Assembly: GCF_020085105.1 (NCBI RefSeq) | Contig: NC_058043.1 | Location: forward strand, 9,723,167-9,787,166 | Source of the DNA: Siniperca chuatsi | Lineage: Eukaryota > Chordata > Actinopteri > Centrarchiformes > Sinipercidae | Direction of reading: 5' to 3' | Length of the DNA: 64,000 nucleotides | In this document: in pieces, positions 1 through 13,899 of the stretch | Numbering within the stretch: position 1 is the first letter of the stretch | Layout of the letters: the number at the start of each line of letters is the position of its first letter | Made by a program: the position numbers and the translations under genes | The notes under the pieces: generated by a model | Databases searched by the model: none | What the model was told of the DNA's origin: nothing | The model's input: only the letters and a program-made list of their open reading frames with translations

Positions 1-1709
1 TGCTGCAGGGGTCAGGTACCTCTGTAGCAACAGCAGATAAACATAGCAGTCAATTATTTAGTAGCAAATCCCCTTCCAACAGCACACAGCTATGAAAAGC
101 TTTCACTGCTACAGTATCTGAGGCCAGCAGCGGCTTTTCCCAACCTGGGGGCCGGGACCCCTGGAAGGAGTCGCAAGATGATCATTTGGGTAGAAAATAA
201 GAACAAACTACACTGTAAAACACACAATCATGTTTTTTCTCTAATATTTGCTTTTTTCTTTTTGAAATTATTTCCCTAAAATAATTTTAATTTCAAATGC
301 AGTGTGACTTATTTGCATCAGTAGAATAAATTAAATGTCTGAAGTTTGAACTTCAAAAATAAGTAAGAGCGTGAGCCACATAGCTCAAACTAAAGGGTTC
401 AACACACAAATGCATTTTCCATGGAAGGGAATATACAAGGTTCAGTATGCATTATAGGTTAGGTTGGTTGTGTGTGACAAATCGCTGCTGACATTCACTT
501 TATTCTCAGTTCAAAGGGCAGAGGAAGCAAGCGTGGCCTGAGGAAGTAACGTCAACATCAACCTGAGGAAAACTGACAACATCTGACATCCATGAAATTA
601 TTGAGAATAACGTAAACCACGTTTTCTAAATACATGAACATGCAAGAATTACAATTGTGAAAGTATCATAAGGTGCTCTTAATTATGTTATCTGTGAAAT
701 GAAGTGTGTGCTGGGTTCATCTGCAGGAATGTAGCAGTATAGTAGTATAGTGTTGCAGCTTCTGTTTATTTAACAGGGATTTGTAAGGAGCTGTGTAACC
801 CATTATAATGACTTTAGTGTCTGAAAGGATAAAAATATAACAACATTTTCAATGTAATCCAAATTCTATGTCCTACCACCAAATCTGTCATTTTTAAAGT
901 ATCCTACTAGTTGAGACTAATTAATTGGTTCTTGTGTGTACAATTTTGTGGTTGCAGTGAATTAAAAAAAAATCTTTAACAAATCAGGAATAGTATCCTC
1001 TTTCTCTTAAGCCTTTGGTTCTTTCACTTGTGGGAACTTTAAGATGAGCACAACACTCCTTGGTAATTATAAAAAGCCACACCTTCTTTAATAGTCATGC
1101 GTAGTTTATTCTGGCAAACCAGTTTTTATGATTGGCAGATTCGGGTAAGTTCATTTGATTTTCTTTCTGGCTTTATATATTAGACATCCAGGCAGGCTTG
1201 ATGTGTGCCCACAGTATTATTGGTTTAGTATAAATGACCACATATGAGCACATAAATCTATCAGTGTAAAATTAAATGATTATGAAAAAAAAAAAAAAAT
1301 CAGCTGTGCCAGAAGCCTCATACATCTAAATATCACCCATGAACCCAGAATTCCCCCATGGCTATTGGGTGGATTATGTGGTTTGAACTGTGGAGGACCA
1401 AATCATGCAATCATGCAACAATTACATCATACCCCAAGTGCAACAACAGCTGCAGTGTCTGGCTTTAAGAGCTTGTTCTTAAGCCTCAGAAAATAAATTA
1501 TAAGGGTGGAGTAAACAGAATTTTAAAGATGTGTTGCTAATCTGCCCAGAAGCAATTCAAACTCTGCAGCCAAAACCTAGAGGGGTGTGACGAGATGTGA
1601 CAAAACTGTTTATGCTACGCTATGACAAATGACTAATAATTAACTCAATTTATCGGATTTAGTGATTATTCATGAATTATTTGTCACTTCTACAGCTCGA
1701 AGAGTAGAT
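1..1709. other. Intergenic DNA downstream of the plakophilin gene
   Basis: AT-rich sequence with no exon that I can support. Around 140-225 there is a degenerate copy of the repeat end beginning cccaacctggggg, related to the elements near 13.4 kb and 23.2-23.5 kb. A short poly-A tract lies near 1285-1300. Otherwise I see nothing. Confidence 0.6.
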
Positions 1710-2358
1710 CTCTGTCAGCTTTATTGATACTTTTTGGGACAATACAAATGGATAATTTCAAGGTGACATACATACATATGAAAAAAATGGACACCACAAA
1801 CAAACGTCTTGTGTCAAAATGTAAACACATCACTGCTTAAGACAATGTCACTGTTTTTATAGCAAACTCAAACACAAGAAAATGTCCTCTGTTATCTGTG
1901 TTCATTTTACATAATCCGTTTTTTTTACAATGTTGTGTTATGATATAAAACAGCAATTTCAGTGCAAAATGAAATATTAACACTCATGTTATTATCTAAT
2001 AAAGCAAGCTCATGGTACCACATTGCAGGCACAGACATAAAACTTACATTAAAAGACATTTGACAGCAGTTAAAACAAGCAATGACAGGTCTGTTTGCTA
2101 ATATGTTACATCTTAACACCTTCACCTTTTTTCCTACAAAACAAAAGTAACCTTACAGCATTTACAGGGCTAGTGTATGCAACCTTTTGTTGATGGGAAC
2201 ATTATAAGGATACATGTATAAAAACAATCTGTAAGTCTTTGTGAAATGAGAAAGGATGCTGCTCAGCCTCAGAGTGTATACGTCCCGTGGACGTGCAGAG
2301 GACTTGCAGGTGAGATACTTCAGTAAGTGACTTTCAGAGATCCGTTTAGGCTGTACTG
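1710..2358 (-). other. pkp1: 3' UTR of the plakophilin gene with poly(A) signal
   Basis: Sequence after the TAA stop at 2359-2361. A canonical AATAAA on the minus strand lies at 1720-1725, about 640 nt after the stop, and is the first good candidate for 3'-end formation. The exact cleavage site is inferred. Confidence 0.5.
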
Positions 2359-5300
2359 TTAATCGACAATTTGAACCGACTTCTGTGCCGCCATGGTGAC
2401 ATCATTCACAAATGAGGACTTAATCATCCCTTGCTGCAGAACAAATAGTTAAATATAATCAGTGTTCCACCTCAGTAATTATGCTGAACTTGCAGTAAGT
2501 GACACATTGACAAACCCGTGAACTAAGCTGTGCTGTGCTCATGGCGATTTCTAATTTCATTAGTGTTATAATGCATAACGTTAATATGCAGTTGTACATG
2601 TGCAAACAGTCCTGCAATTGTTTCCTCGAAACATGAGACACTAGATTCCTCAGCTGTATCACTTTCATCTCATTCATTGGGCATTTCCTGAGAACATTGC
2701 CTAATCCTTCAATCTCTCTCCCTTTGTTTCTCACAAATACCTGAGAGAGGTGTGGTCTTTTTAGTTAAAAGGTAGGAAGCAGAGGGCACACCCAAACCCT
2801 GACTGATCTTGGCACTCAGGGTTAAGCTTCAACTCACCTTTTTCAGGAAGCTTTGTAAATCTTTTTCTGACCAGAGGTTGTAGAGAAGCAGGGCTGCAGC
2901 TTTTCTAGTTTTGGGGAAATATCTTAATGGAGGGAAAACAATTGTTAATGATCAGTTTGGACTTGTGGAAATCTAGCATGCATGCAAAATATAATTCCTG
3001 ATGAGTCATAGGTATATCCGACATATTGAATAATCTTATCAAGTACATATGCAGGCTCATCCTCTCTCTATGTAACCTTACTCGTTTTGGCTGAGATCCT
3101 TCAGTGAGTTGATCAGGTTGTTGTTTAACAGCCGCTTGCCCATCTCAGGGTCCTTCATAAGCAGGCAGTTGGAGGTCTGGCAGGCCATGGCCAGTGTGTC
3201 ATCAGACTCATTACCTTCCTTGGTGCCTGCACTGAGGATGCCAAGCAGCTCCGGGAGGGCTTTACGAGCTGCAGTAACAAGGCAAACAAAACCCACAAGC
3301 TGTTTAACACATACAAACACTCGTAAAACTGCAAATGATTGTTTGAGATAATGGATTTCAAGGTAATGACCCAAATCTGACATCTACTCTGAAGCAAAAA
3401 CCATTGTAGACTCTAAAAACATTGTTATATGGATTTTCTTATTTCATATATCTTATTAATTTTGATGCTTAACAAAATGAATGCTTAAAACAAGCAGGTG
3501 ACATTCATTTGTTTTTTTCAAATGAAGAGGAAATACTGGAAATGAATTAATGTTTGATAAAGAAACATACTACAAGTTTTGTCTTGCACCTGCTTCTTAC
3601 CTATGGCATTGTGCAGGTTTGGGTTCTTGGTCAGGTTTCCTACCAAAGCCACTGTGCTCCTCTGCAAGTTGACCTTGTTTGACTTTAAAAGAGGACTGAT
3701 GATTTGCAGTCCATTCACCTTCTGCACAATGATCTGGCTCATTACACCGGAGATCTGTAAATACAGAAAACCATACAAACTCCTTAACTCAGAAAACACC
3801 AGGTTGAGTGCATGCATATATATCAAAAAAGCTAAGCAAACATACAGTTGACCTACAAGTTTTACTGGTAGAAAAAATATTTAAAATGATAATTTAAAAA
3901 GGTAATCAAAACTAGTCTCCAGGAGCTACAACTGCACAGATGAAATGCTGGTCAGTGTGTAACGGCACAACGTATTTTTTCTTACAATGCCTTCATGTGC
4001 GGTGAGGTTCTGCAGCGCTCCACAACAGGCTTCCTGTGTTTCTTCTTGCTGGCTAGAGTCAAGCAAAGACAGGTAACTCTGCAAAGTTTTGGAGTGAATC
4101 AGCCAACCTGCCCCATTAGGTTGTGGATCCTCAACGACTGGGAAGTCAAAGTGGCGCTGGACAAGAAAGAGGACAGATTATCCTCAACATGTAGCTGTTA
4201 CAGCATATACTTTTAAAGAAATGTTGAATTTCAATGTAGGATTTTTGGAAACACAAGATGAATCTGAATGATTTGTAACAGTGTGTCATGGTGCTAGACG
4301 CATGTGGTTTACCTTGTGTACAGATTTAACACGAAGTAAAACACCTTTAGCAATCAGAGCACAAAGTCTTACACTGTCACTCAAAGCCTTTGAAAAGCTG
4401 GAACGTAATTATAACTGTCATAATGTTGGTAGAATTAATGAACAAGTCACGCAGGAATAGGATTGACAACAAGACGCACACTGACATGTACTGTCTAGAC
4501 AAACTGACAGGTACTTGTGGGTACTGTCTACAAGTCTTTCTGATGCACCATCATAATTAAAAGGTATCCCTTAAGCATCGGTATGTATGATCGTCTCTGC
4601 TGTGCACCTTCCTCGTCTCACCTCCTGTTCGGGCGATTTGCTCTGTGGACTGAAGCAGCCGATAGGGCCAGTGTCGCCCTGGCTGTGGCTCCTGTTGACA
4701 GTCTGGGCCAAAGTTGTGATCCTGCTGAACAGAGCCGGAGCCTCTGCCTCCAGCTGGAATGTCAGGTTGTGCAGGATGCACACACAGTTCTCTACAGACT
4801 GTTTCAACGGGTAGAACAAAACACACATAAGGGCACGTGTAAGACTCAGAGTAATGTGTGTGTACATGTGTGTCCTCTACCTTGACTTGTCGCATCCTGA
4901 CAAATACATAAAATAATGACTTCTTCAGATGTACTCGGGGGTGGAAATAGCAACACCTGTGCTAATGCTCAATAATGCAAAATTTTTGGTAAGCACTTTG
5001 ACACAGGCTATTGTATTGCATTGTAATATAGTATTTAATTTCATTATATTGTGCAGGTGTTGCTGTTACTTTGTCCCATCCCTATAAATTAAACTGTGGA
5101 CTGAAAATTTAAAGTTTCACTGCCTATTGTGTGTTGAGATATTTAGCCAATAATTAAGCTGTAATACAGAAATAAGTTGATTTGAGACGGCAAATGTAAA
5201 AAATATTTTACTGCCTATAGTGCATTGAAAACTTTTGCTGATAATGATTATTATTATAACCATGCATATCCAATTTTTGCCAAGTGACAGTGTTCTGATT

Positions 5301-8300
5301 TTAAAATATGGCCAACTGAAATGCATAACAAACAGTGTAGCCCTGATTCTTAACTCACAAGAAACTGATAATTACACAAATGAAGCAAACAGATGATTTA
5401 AAGACTAGAGCAAAAATAACAATACAAGTTGTTCCATTTAATAATTTTGTTGTGTCAAACAATGCTCAAGAACTCTGGATGGAACTACTGGTGACCCATA
5501 ATTACAGCATTTAATTTATCCACAATACTGTGTGTATATAGGGCATATTATATATATATATATATATATAGTAATAGTAATTTATTGAGCATTACTAGCT
5601 TGCCTATATATACTGCTCAAATCATTAGTCTGTATACATGACTGTATAAAGGTCACATACTAAAGTACATAGTTTTTTGTGCAGCAGAAAACAGAACATA
5701 ACCACATTATGACTCAGCTGTGCCTCTGCAAACTACAATAGACATCTACATGATAGGAATCGCTGGTTATCTTCAAACCGCTGCTATTCGCTATAGTGTG
5801 TTTTTTTTTGTTCACGTTCCACATGAAGGTGTGATGTGCATGTGTGTGAAGGAGAACATGAGAGTGTAACAAGTACATACAGACAGAGAGACAGAGTGCA
5901 GGATTAACAGACAGTATAAATAAACATTGTTTTTTCTCTCGTTCACCTTATCATCTGGATTTCCTGCGTCCACACAGTCTTTAACATAACTGACCAAAGA
6001 GTCTATCAAACCTCGACATTTTCTCATCGCCTGTCTGTTGCTTTGCTTCACACTGCTTAGGTTTCTGTTGAAAATAAAATATAAAATGTTAAACAATGAG
6101 ATATTCTTGGCAAACACATGCAGTGTATTTTATGAGTGTGGAAATATAAGTACACTATGTAAATATTTAACATTATTTCATACTCAGGCACTGTATTGGG
6201 TTTATATATTGTTCAGATTGAAAGACCTTGCAGCAAAGGTTTCAAGAAGCGATTTAATAGAAAATCTTAGACTTGTCTGATATTAATTTACCTTGCCTAA
6301 ACAATAGTAAACTTCACAGTCAGGCAAATGAATAAAACAAGTCAAACAATTACAGCTTTCCCAGAATGCTACAAGTAGTCAGTCAAATGTTTTACATCAC
6401 ACCCATGTGTTTGCTGATGCAGTATATAAGATAACTATTATCATGCTGAACCTGTACATTTATATTCACAATTACAATTGTTAAAAAGAATTCAGACTCT
6501 GCTGCCTGACAATCCTGAAGGTCCTTTTTGTTTTATTTGCCTATGTGTACTGTCACTTTAAAGCACTATTCAGTTATCTTGGTCCCAGTCTACAATAAAT
6601 ACAATGGTACTTATTTGCCGTTTTCCAGAGCAAATTATGTACTGCTGCCCTGTAGACCGAAAAAAAATCTGTGAAAAATCTCTGACTGTGCTGTATACTC
6701 CACACCCCTGAACATCTCGTTCACCCCACCCACACCACACCCCGACATAAAAACTGAAATCAACTGTTGGCAGAGTTCAGAGTTTGGAGCTGTAATTTGT
6801 GAAAAACCCAGAGTGTGCGACCGAGAGTACTAGTAGTAAGCTAATAGTTTACAGTACCGGCAAGTGTTTGGATGTATTGTAGAAATACATAATAATGTAT
6901 TTACTGCTTGGCCCAGAGTTAGACAATAAGATCCTAAGCCTTATGAGAGCTAAAGCAAAGACGCTGACATAATGTCAGGTGCCCAGATGAATTTTTTGCT
7001 TACCTCAGACATCCGGTGGCATGAAAGAAGACCTCAGGGTCTTGGCTGTCACTGTTGGTCCTGTTAGGACCTGTTGTGTAAGGCAGGATCACACGCTCCA
7101 TTAAGACAGGCAGAGCACTCTTCAGCAGGTCTGGCTTCAGGCTGTCTACAGAGGACAAATTCCACAGCAGACCTGGAAAGAAAAAGAAAACCTCAGTTGT
7201 TTAAGCAGCACGTCAATCAAATATTCATTCTCGCATGTGGTAAAAATATTTAAAAAATCATGTTGATTTTATAGGCTTAAGGTTTGTGTACACAATCAAA
7301 TATTTGAATTGCAAGAAAACCGGAGTGTTGGACTGATAACAGAACTAAAACTTGATTTTACGGATGTTTATAATGTTCAGATGCATTCATTGTTTAAACA
7401 TTTCATACATTTGCATCTAAATCAACATCTAGCTTAATCACTACAACAGTAGCAAGTTGATTTAGGCACTATGCTTCAAATGCCAATAACACACAGAATG
7501 ACAGCACTAAAGAACAGCTTAGTGATTGACAGCAGGATTTAAACAGGATTATGTTATACAACACAAGTAGCTCTCTGTCTGACTTGTTTGCATGGATAGG
7601 TGTGTGTGTGTGTGCACGTACGTATAGGACTGCATATTTCAGGGACAACTTGTACCTGTCAGCTGTTTCTGTATCTCTACAGAGTCTGTATCTCTGAGCA
7701 GAGCCACAGCCTCTGTGATGCCACCGCAGTGATGTATCACCTCCTTGTTACTGTTGCTTTTAAAGGACAGGTTACGGAGGGCAGCCGAGGCTGTCTGGTT
7801 GACCAGTGGACTGGGGCTGCGCAGCAGACCCACCAAGGGAGGGATCCCATTGAGCTTCAGCACCTGTGAGACAGGAGTTAGCACAGCTGAGGAACACAAT
7901 CATTTACCACAATCCAAATGATAGTGAGTTATTCCATATGAAGCCTATATTTTCTATGATTACAATGAGTTAAATAATACTTCACTTTGAGAAATGGCAA
8001 TACAAACTTGTATTGGTGATTAGCGTTACTGTTTGTCAGCCCTAAATATCTTATTAAGTTCTGGATATTGCACAGTTATCAATGGGCCCGTGTGGTGGGT
8101 TTACTGCCACTGCAGCGGAGTTTTTCCGCTGGTGGTTATCAGGCTTGCTAACGTTACCAGCAGCTATATGTGTGAGATGCACAAACTGTGGTATTTATCC
8201 TTGGTGCGGCAGCTGCTACCACAGTTGGTGGTGGTACGTAACATACGTAATAGACTTCGAAGTCTTGCTTCGTCACAGTTAGGGCGGGAACTTTTAAATC

Positions 8301-8904
8301 CAAGCAGACACATAAAAGCTAATTTGGAGCAGACAAAGCAATTTTTACACACAATATGTGTACTGCAAAAAAAAAAAAAAATCACCTGTATTAATATCAT
8401 GTCATTGAGAATCTATGTGATTGTGTGTACAGCGTAAAAAAGTGGAGTCCCTCTTTAACTCGTTTTGATCATTTGCAAGTTTGTTTAGAAATTTGCACCA
8501 ATAAGTACAATATCAACCAGAACAGGTCCTCCTGCAATAATACATCATCCTGTGGCTCTGTCATGTAACCAGAGCTGTGTCAGAGTCTAGTTTTAAGAAG
8601 TTAGATTTTATTTAATTTATTTATACTAAACAGTATAGTAAACAGTGATTGGACTATACTTGTATAGTGCCTTTCTAGTCTTCCAACCATTTAAAGTGCT
8701 TTACACTACATGCCATTCACCCCATTCACACACATTCATACACTGATGGCAGGTGCCAACTGCTCATCAGAACAAATAAAAACTAATCTTTCACACACAC
8801 TCACATAAAACAAATTTCTGCCCTGGGGCCCCCTAACAGGTTAATCTGGCCATGGTCAGCAAGACCTAATTTGAGGAATATTTCACTTCAAAAATCAAAT
8901 TCAG

Positions 8905-8935
<31 letters not shown>

Positions 8936-11900
8936 AAAAAAATCTTCAATTGAGTTTTTACTGACATGAGGTGAGTAAATAATGACCTTGTTAACTGCCA
9001 TTTCTCAAAATTTCCACACTGAATTTAAGGTTACACTCATATGGAAATTATAAGCAGTTTGACAACATGATAAGATAACAAGACAAAAACCTCCTCTTTA
9101 GCCTTGTCATCAATGAAAGTGTTGTGCTGTATGTAGGAAGCGCCACAGTGCTGATATGTCTCCTCATGGCTGGAAAGATACTCCACAGCCTCCTTCATAG
9201 TGATATCAGCAACTCCACTGTTGTCATTTAACCTTTAAGAAAAAAATTGCAATCTAAATGCTATTTAAACACACTAAGGGCATGCTCATGCTCATTGAAA
9301 CATTTTATTCATACCATTTGAAATTAAGAAAATGAGGCATGACAGTTAGAGAAAACAGTATTTTCCCACTCACCCAGTATCTCCTCTGCTCTTCGGAGCA
9401 CACTCGGTAACTGGAGGCTTTGGAAGTGTTTTAGACATGCCAACTCGGTTGCACACAAACTCTGTGTTTGTTTTGGTCTGACCTGTGCCATTTATAGTGT
9501 ACAGAGGCTGGGATGTGGCGCTCGATAAAAAATGACTGGTGGCCCTTTCTGCCCTGTAGGTGCTCATGTTGGAAAGGAGTCTCTGCGGAGGAGCAGAGCG
9601 TTTTGGCATGGCACGCTGCCAGGCCATATCAGGCTCGCTGCGGCTGGTGTTGGTTTGACCGACTGCCATGGAGCCGACAGGGGCGTAACTCCTCTCATAA
9701 TGATAGGTAGAAGCTGCTGTGTTCCTCTTCACACTGGATCCCTGCAGAGCCAAAGAATACATGTGTTTGTAATGAAAGACAATCTTGTCTTGAGAAGGCT
9801 TATTTCCACAGCAACTAAGCAAGGAGACAGAGTGACTGACATGGAGCTGGCAATGGCAACTCAAATTGTGAAAGAACTTTTTGATGTGCAGCCCTGCGGG
9901 TTGGTTATACAAATGCCTGGCAGCCTCTATGGGAGAGGCTGGTAAACACATTTTGGTGTGAGGAGACAGAAGGACTGTAAGAATCTGGAAACAGGTTTTT
10001 GAGGAAGAAAAGGGAGAGAAGTCAACTAGGGCCGGTTGCACAAAACACCTTAAGTTTTCTCCTTAAATATGAAACTTAAGGCTTAATTTCTCCTTAGCTG
10101 AAGGACTTAATTAAGGGCGTTGCACAGAATCCCTGAAAAGGTTTCCTTAGTTAAGGAAAAACGTTAAGGCATTTACTGCATTGAAAGAGATTTTACAGCA
10201 GAAAAATTCTTTGTTTGCGTGGCTGTTATCCTCTCAGCTTCACTTTGTTTTACTGGGAAGTCAACCCTCAGTACAGGGCTGCAGGCAGGATTTTAAAAAT
10301 ACTGAGGTCTGGAGTAAAAATTACCCCCCATGTCCCATTACCCACCCCTCTAAGAAAGTGTTGATTGGCCACCAAAGAAATGTATACAACTGTCTTATTA
10401 TTTTATTTTTTCACGTTACATTTATTTATTTTATAGTTGCAATAATTAGTCTGTTGATTGATTAGTCAATTAGTTGGTCGAAAGAAAATAATCAGCAACA
10501 TTTTAATAATCGTTTTATTGTTTTTCAAGCAAAAATACCAAATATTTTCCGATTTTCTTTGTTATATGTGATAGTAAATGAAATATTTTAGTTGCACAAA
10601 ATGAGCAATTTGAAGACACCACCTTGGCCGCTAGGACACTATAAAGGGCACTTTTCACAATTTTCTGACACTTTATAGACAAAACAAATAAATTGATTAA
10701 TTTAAAAAATATATGGCAGAATAATCAATAATGAAAATAGCTGCTAGTTCCAGCCCTAGTCTAAATGGTGTTGTAAATACTTCTACATACTCTCGACTGT
10801 AAAGACAAAAATATATGAAACAACATCACAATAAAATAAAATATATTTAAAACACAATATAAATAGAGAATATATATAAAAAAACAACACAAATAGAATC
10901 CAGTTGTACAATGAAAACTCCTCCTCAGGTTATTTAAAACCCAAAAATCTCAGATACAATCCTCAATGGCAGCTACTGCCCTGCGTCAGACTCACATTTA
11001 CGACGACGCTGTGATGATGTCAGTGCCAATTAATGGTGTGATATAAAACTAGATAAGCTCCATAACTTACAGGTTTAGACAAGCCATTCCCGAAGAAGAG
11101 ACTTCCATTAGATGTGTTCGACTGTGACTTCAAAGCATCTACAAACACGGAGTCATACACAGGGCCTGAGGAGAAATGTGGAGGGTTATCAGCGGTTATC
11201 ATATGTATAGTACTTACCTGAGATCAGAGTCATTGATTTATTGCCTTTGTTTAAAGGTAAAAGGAAAAACTGTAACCTATTCAGTTCATTGGCGGAAAGT
11301 CTGAGCTTTGATTTATGCTTAAAGAAAGTACTGCCCATGTGACATTAAAAGAGGAATCAAAGTCCTAAAACAATAGAACCTGAAGGCCAGCCAACACTTT
11401 AGACTGGTTGATAACAGGAGGCCCAAAAGTGGGAACATGAATTGGTGAAAGTCTGTATGGACTCTTGCTTAATATACCTGTAGAAAGCACACTGTAATCG
11501 GATCAGCATATTCGATTGCCAATTTCCAATCAATATTTTGAAGCCTTTATTCATTCATTATTTTGTTGGACTAAAAGAAGCTGAATTTAAATAGTGTAAA
11601 ATGTAGAATATGTAACAATGAAAAACATGCTGCTAAAACATGACCTCAGTGTCCTCTAGGGTTGTAGCCAGAGTTTTCAAAATAATGAATCATGAGTCTC
11701 AGTTCCCACAACCCCCCAACCAAATAAGTTTTAAAAAATTAAGGTCTTGCCACATTTTTAAAACTTATTTGGATGCTGGATATTTTCTGTGAATTTCATT
11801 TAAATAGAGCAGTGCTTTAAAGGAAAGAAAGAAATTACATAAACTCAACACAACTAACTCTAAACTCCAACTAAAATAGGTAGAATTGTGTCTCTGTTTT

Positions 11901-12254
11901 CTCTAATAGTACCAAGTTACATTATTCTTTCCAGAAAACTTCCTGGGAAATTATTAGCAAATTATGGACCAGTTACATAAAGAATTACGGTTTATTTCCC
12001 AACATAAAGGTCTAATCAAGCTGCTTAAAAACAACAACCGGCCCGGTGTGTCGGCTGCTCTTACTTGTTGGAGATAAGGAAGTAGATCCACTCCTGCTGG
12101 TGGACTGCCTCGATCTGGTCCTCCTGATAGTTTGCACTTGATCCAGGACGCGCTGCTGGCCTGATCGGTACTGGTTTTTGGACGGCAGAGCCAGCGATGT
12201 GTCGTCCACATTCTCGATGGAAATGACTGATTTCAGCGGATACAGACTGGTCAT
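2359..12254 (-). CDS. pkp1: Plakophilin, PKP1-like desmosomal armadillo-repeat protein
   Basis: Thirteen coding exons join in frame with GT-AG borders: 12254-12065, 11165-11071, 9741-9374, 9232-9091, 7863-7656, 7172-7004, 6064-5947, 4798-4622, 4156-3986, 3754-3601, 3268-3082, 2904-2838, 2433-2359; total 706 residues (human PKP1 is about 726-747). Plakophilins link desmosomal cadherins and desmoplakin at the cell cortex and also occur in nuclei. The N-terminal head (residues 1-217) has the family LALPS box and a SRSEPD motif, as in PKP1. From about residue 218 armadillo repeats follow, with NGIPPLVGLLRSPSPLV, QKQLTGLLWNLSS, ATGCLRNLSS and VENCVCILHNL. GAGWLIHS and EACCGALQNLTA fit PKP1 better than PKP2 or PKP3, although the LLLYNLW near the end also resembles those. 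The start at 12254 is chosen by homology; an in-frame ATG lies upstream at 12389. The exon 4 donor (GAG|GTTTTT, 9090) is weak. Family is certain; the PKP1 assignment is probable. Confidence 0.85.
5545..5570. repeat. (TA)n microsatellite
   Basis: Uninterrupted TA dinucleotides within the plakophilin intron between the exons ending at 5947 and starting at 4798. Confidence 0.9.
8030..8450. repeat. Suspected interspersed element in a plakophilin intron
   Basis: A block more GC-rich than its flanks, ending in a poly-A stretch and the phrase gtggagtccctcttta, which resembles the end of a common fish short element. It contains an accidental 134-codon open frame with no recognisable domain. Classification is uncertain. 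Confidence 0.35.
8625..8880. repeat. Interspersed repeat of tatagtgcctttctagtc type
   Basis: Contains the phrases cttgtatagtgcctttctag, aagtgctttacactacatg and cattcacccc, which I recognise as a widespread teleost repeat. It lies in the plakophilin intron before a CA run. Confidence 0.55.
8904..8931. repeat. (CA)n microsatellite
   Basis: About 14 CA units, uninterrupted, inside a plakophilin intron. Confidence 0.9.
10025..10180. repeat. Short inverted-repeat element (ggttgcacaaaa type)
   Basis: Repeated ccttaag/cttaagg and gttgcaca words in both orientations, as in short non-autonomous DNA transposons of fish. It is in the plakophilin intron before exon 3 (9741). The family is not determined. 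Confidence 0.45.
10440..10760 (-). repeat. Interspersed repeat ending in gggctgcaacta (copy 1)
   Basis: Runs of attagt, cgattaa and aataatc words, ending in a ccagccct terminus. Copies in the opposite orientation are at about 40245-40575 and 45680-46140. It is a common percomorph dispersed repeat and lies in a plakophilin intron. Confidence 0.65.
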
Positions 12255-12460
12255 TTTTAAATTGTCCGGGTGGGTCAGCAACAATGTCCAAAGGAGGCTC
12301 GTACAATCAGCTGCGGTGTGTCGGTGATGTCTGAGGTGATAAATGCGCACCTTGCCGTGCACTGCCCTGCACTGTTTGACCGCGCCCATACAGGCACAAT
12401 ACGCCTACATGACTGATTTGCAGTGTGGCATTAACTCTTTGCACTTTCTCTTACTTGTCA
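12255..12460 (-). promoter_or_regulatory. pkp1: 5' UTR and probable promoter of the plakophilin gene
   Basis: GC content rises just upstream of the start codon at 12254. The region contains the upstream in-frame ATG at 12389-12387. No clear TATA box was found. The promoter is inferred from position only. Confidence 0.35.
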
Positions 12461-12639
12461 AATAAAACTCGATTAATAATTGACATGTGCAGCTGGTTAA
12501 TGTATTCCCCAACAAACAGTTTCGGGAAGTAATGGAGAGTAGCCTAATTGTTCCTAATTGACTACTTGTAGGCCTACTTTTACTTGAATATTTCCATTTA
12601 ATGCTACTTTATTATATTTCTACTTCACATTTACATTAA

Positions 12640-13890
12640 AATATCGTACTTACTCCACTTCAAGTATTTGACTGCTACATTTCAGATTCAATTATCAGTG
12701 CATCATTTAAACAACCCACCAGTATATAAACTAGTTGGCTCCATCTCCACTAGCTACAACATAAATAGCTGCCCACAAATTATAATGTGTTAGTAAAGAT
12801 AATCTAATGTTATATCAGTGATGGCAGAAATGATCAAATTCTTTAATGAAGTAAAAGTACAAATACAACAATGTAAAAAATACTCCATCACAAGTGAAGT
12901 CCTGAATTCAAAACCCTACTTAAGTAAAAGTACAGAAGCATTATTAGTAAAATGTACAAAAAGTATCACCGGTAAAAATACTCGTTCTGTAGTAAAATGT
13001 GCAGAAATGTGTGTGTGACTGATTTATTATTATATATGACATGATTAGATTTTTAATACTGATGCATCAGTGCTAAGTAGTATTTTACTGCTGTAGCTGA
13101 TTGAGGTGAAGCTGCTTTTAGTACTTTATATACAGTTAGGTACAGTGTCTGTGTCTGAGAGCCCTTGAGATGATTAATGGAGCAGGAAAGGGAAAAGCAA
13201 AATTCTGCTACACACATTTGTATTCATTTCTTGGACTTTAATTTTTTTTTCTTTTATGTGAAATATCATATATTATATAATATTAAAACATTTTACCGTT
13301 TTGGGACTTGACAGTCATTTACCAGTTATTTAAATAAAACTTTTAATATTTAAAAGTTTAGAGGGGAAAATACTTCTAGGTAAAACTGCTAACAGCTCAC
13401 AGACATCTTAAACATGACAAGGGGCCCCAACTAAACACTTCTTTTTTGTAAGAGGTCACAAGCCAAAAAGGTTGGGAACTAATGCTTTAACTTTTAAAAA
13501 ATGCATTGTATTTTACACAGTTATCATTTGTTGTTTTATGCAAAATCTTAATCTGAAAAGTAGCTAGTAAGTATAGTTGTGAAATCAGTGTAGTGCAGTA
13601 AAAAGTACGATATTTCCCGAGTACTAGTAAAATTGGGAAGAAAATAGAATGGAAAAGTACCTCTAAATTGTACTTAAGCACAGTACTTAGGTAAATGTAA
13701 CTTTCCATCACTATATATCTTATAACTACACTCTGAGGGCCAATTTGCATAATGAGTACTTTTTTATATTTATCTTCTATGCTTTTACTAAAATGTTGAA
13801 TGCATAACTTTAACTTATAATGGAGAAATTTCATATTGTATTGGTACTTTAACTTTAGTAAAGGATCTAATTACTTCTTCCACTGCTGGT
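12640..13890. repeat. Composite repeat: aagtac-rich element with an internal cccaacct element (copy 1)
   Basis: Outer parts at about 12810-13080 and 13490-13890 carry the recurring words agtaaaagtac, tactcattat and cagtacttaagta. The middle (about 13150-13485) is a second element ending in ggttgggaac. The same composite order recurs at 22.65-23.77 kb, and a copy without the middle part is at 56.05-56.56 kb. Confidence 0.65.
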
Positions 13891-13899
13891 GTAGGGAAG

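Noticed and set aside
8033-8437. 134-codon plus-strand frame
   Set aside because: Lies in a suspected interspersed element inside a plakophilin intron; no recognisable domain.
9370-10041. Continuous 223-codon minus frame as a single gene
   Set aside because: Only 9374-9741 is plakophilin exon 3; the rest is intron read through an open frame, and a good acceptor is at 9743-9742.
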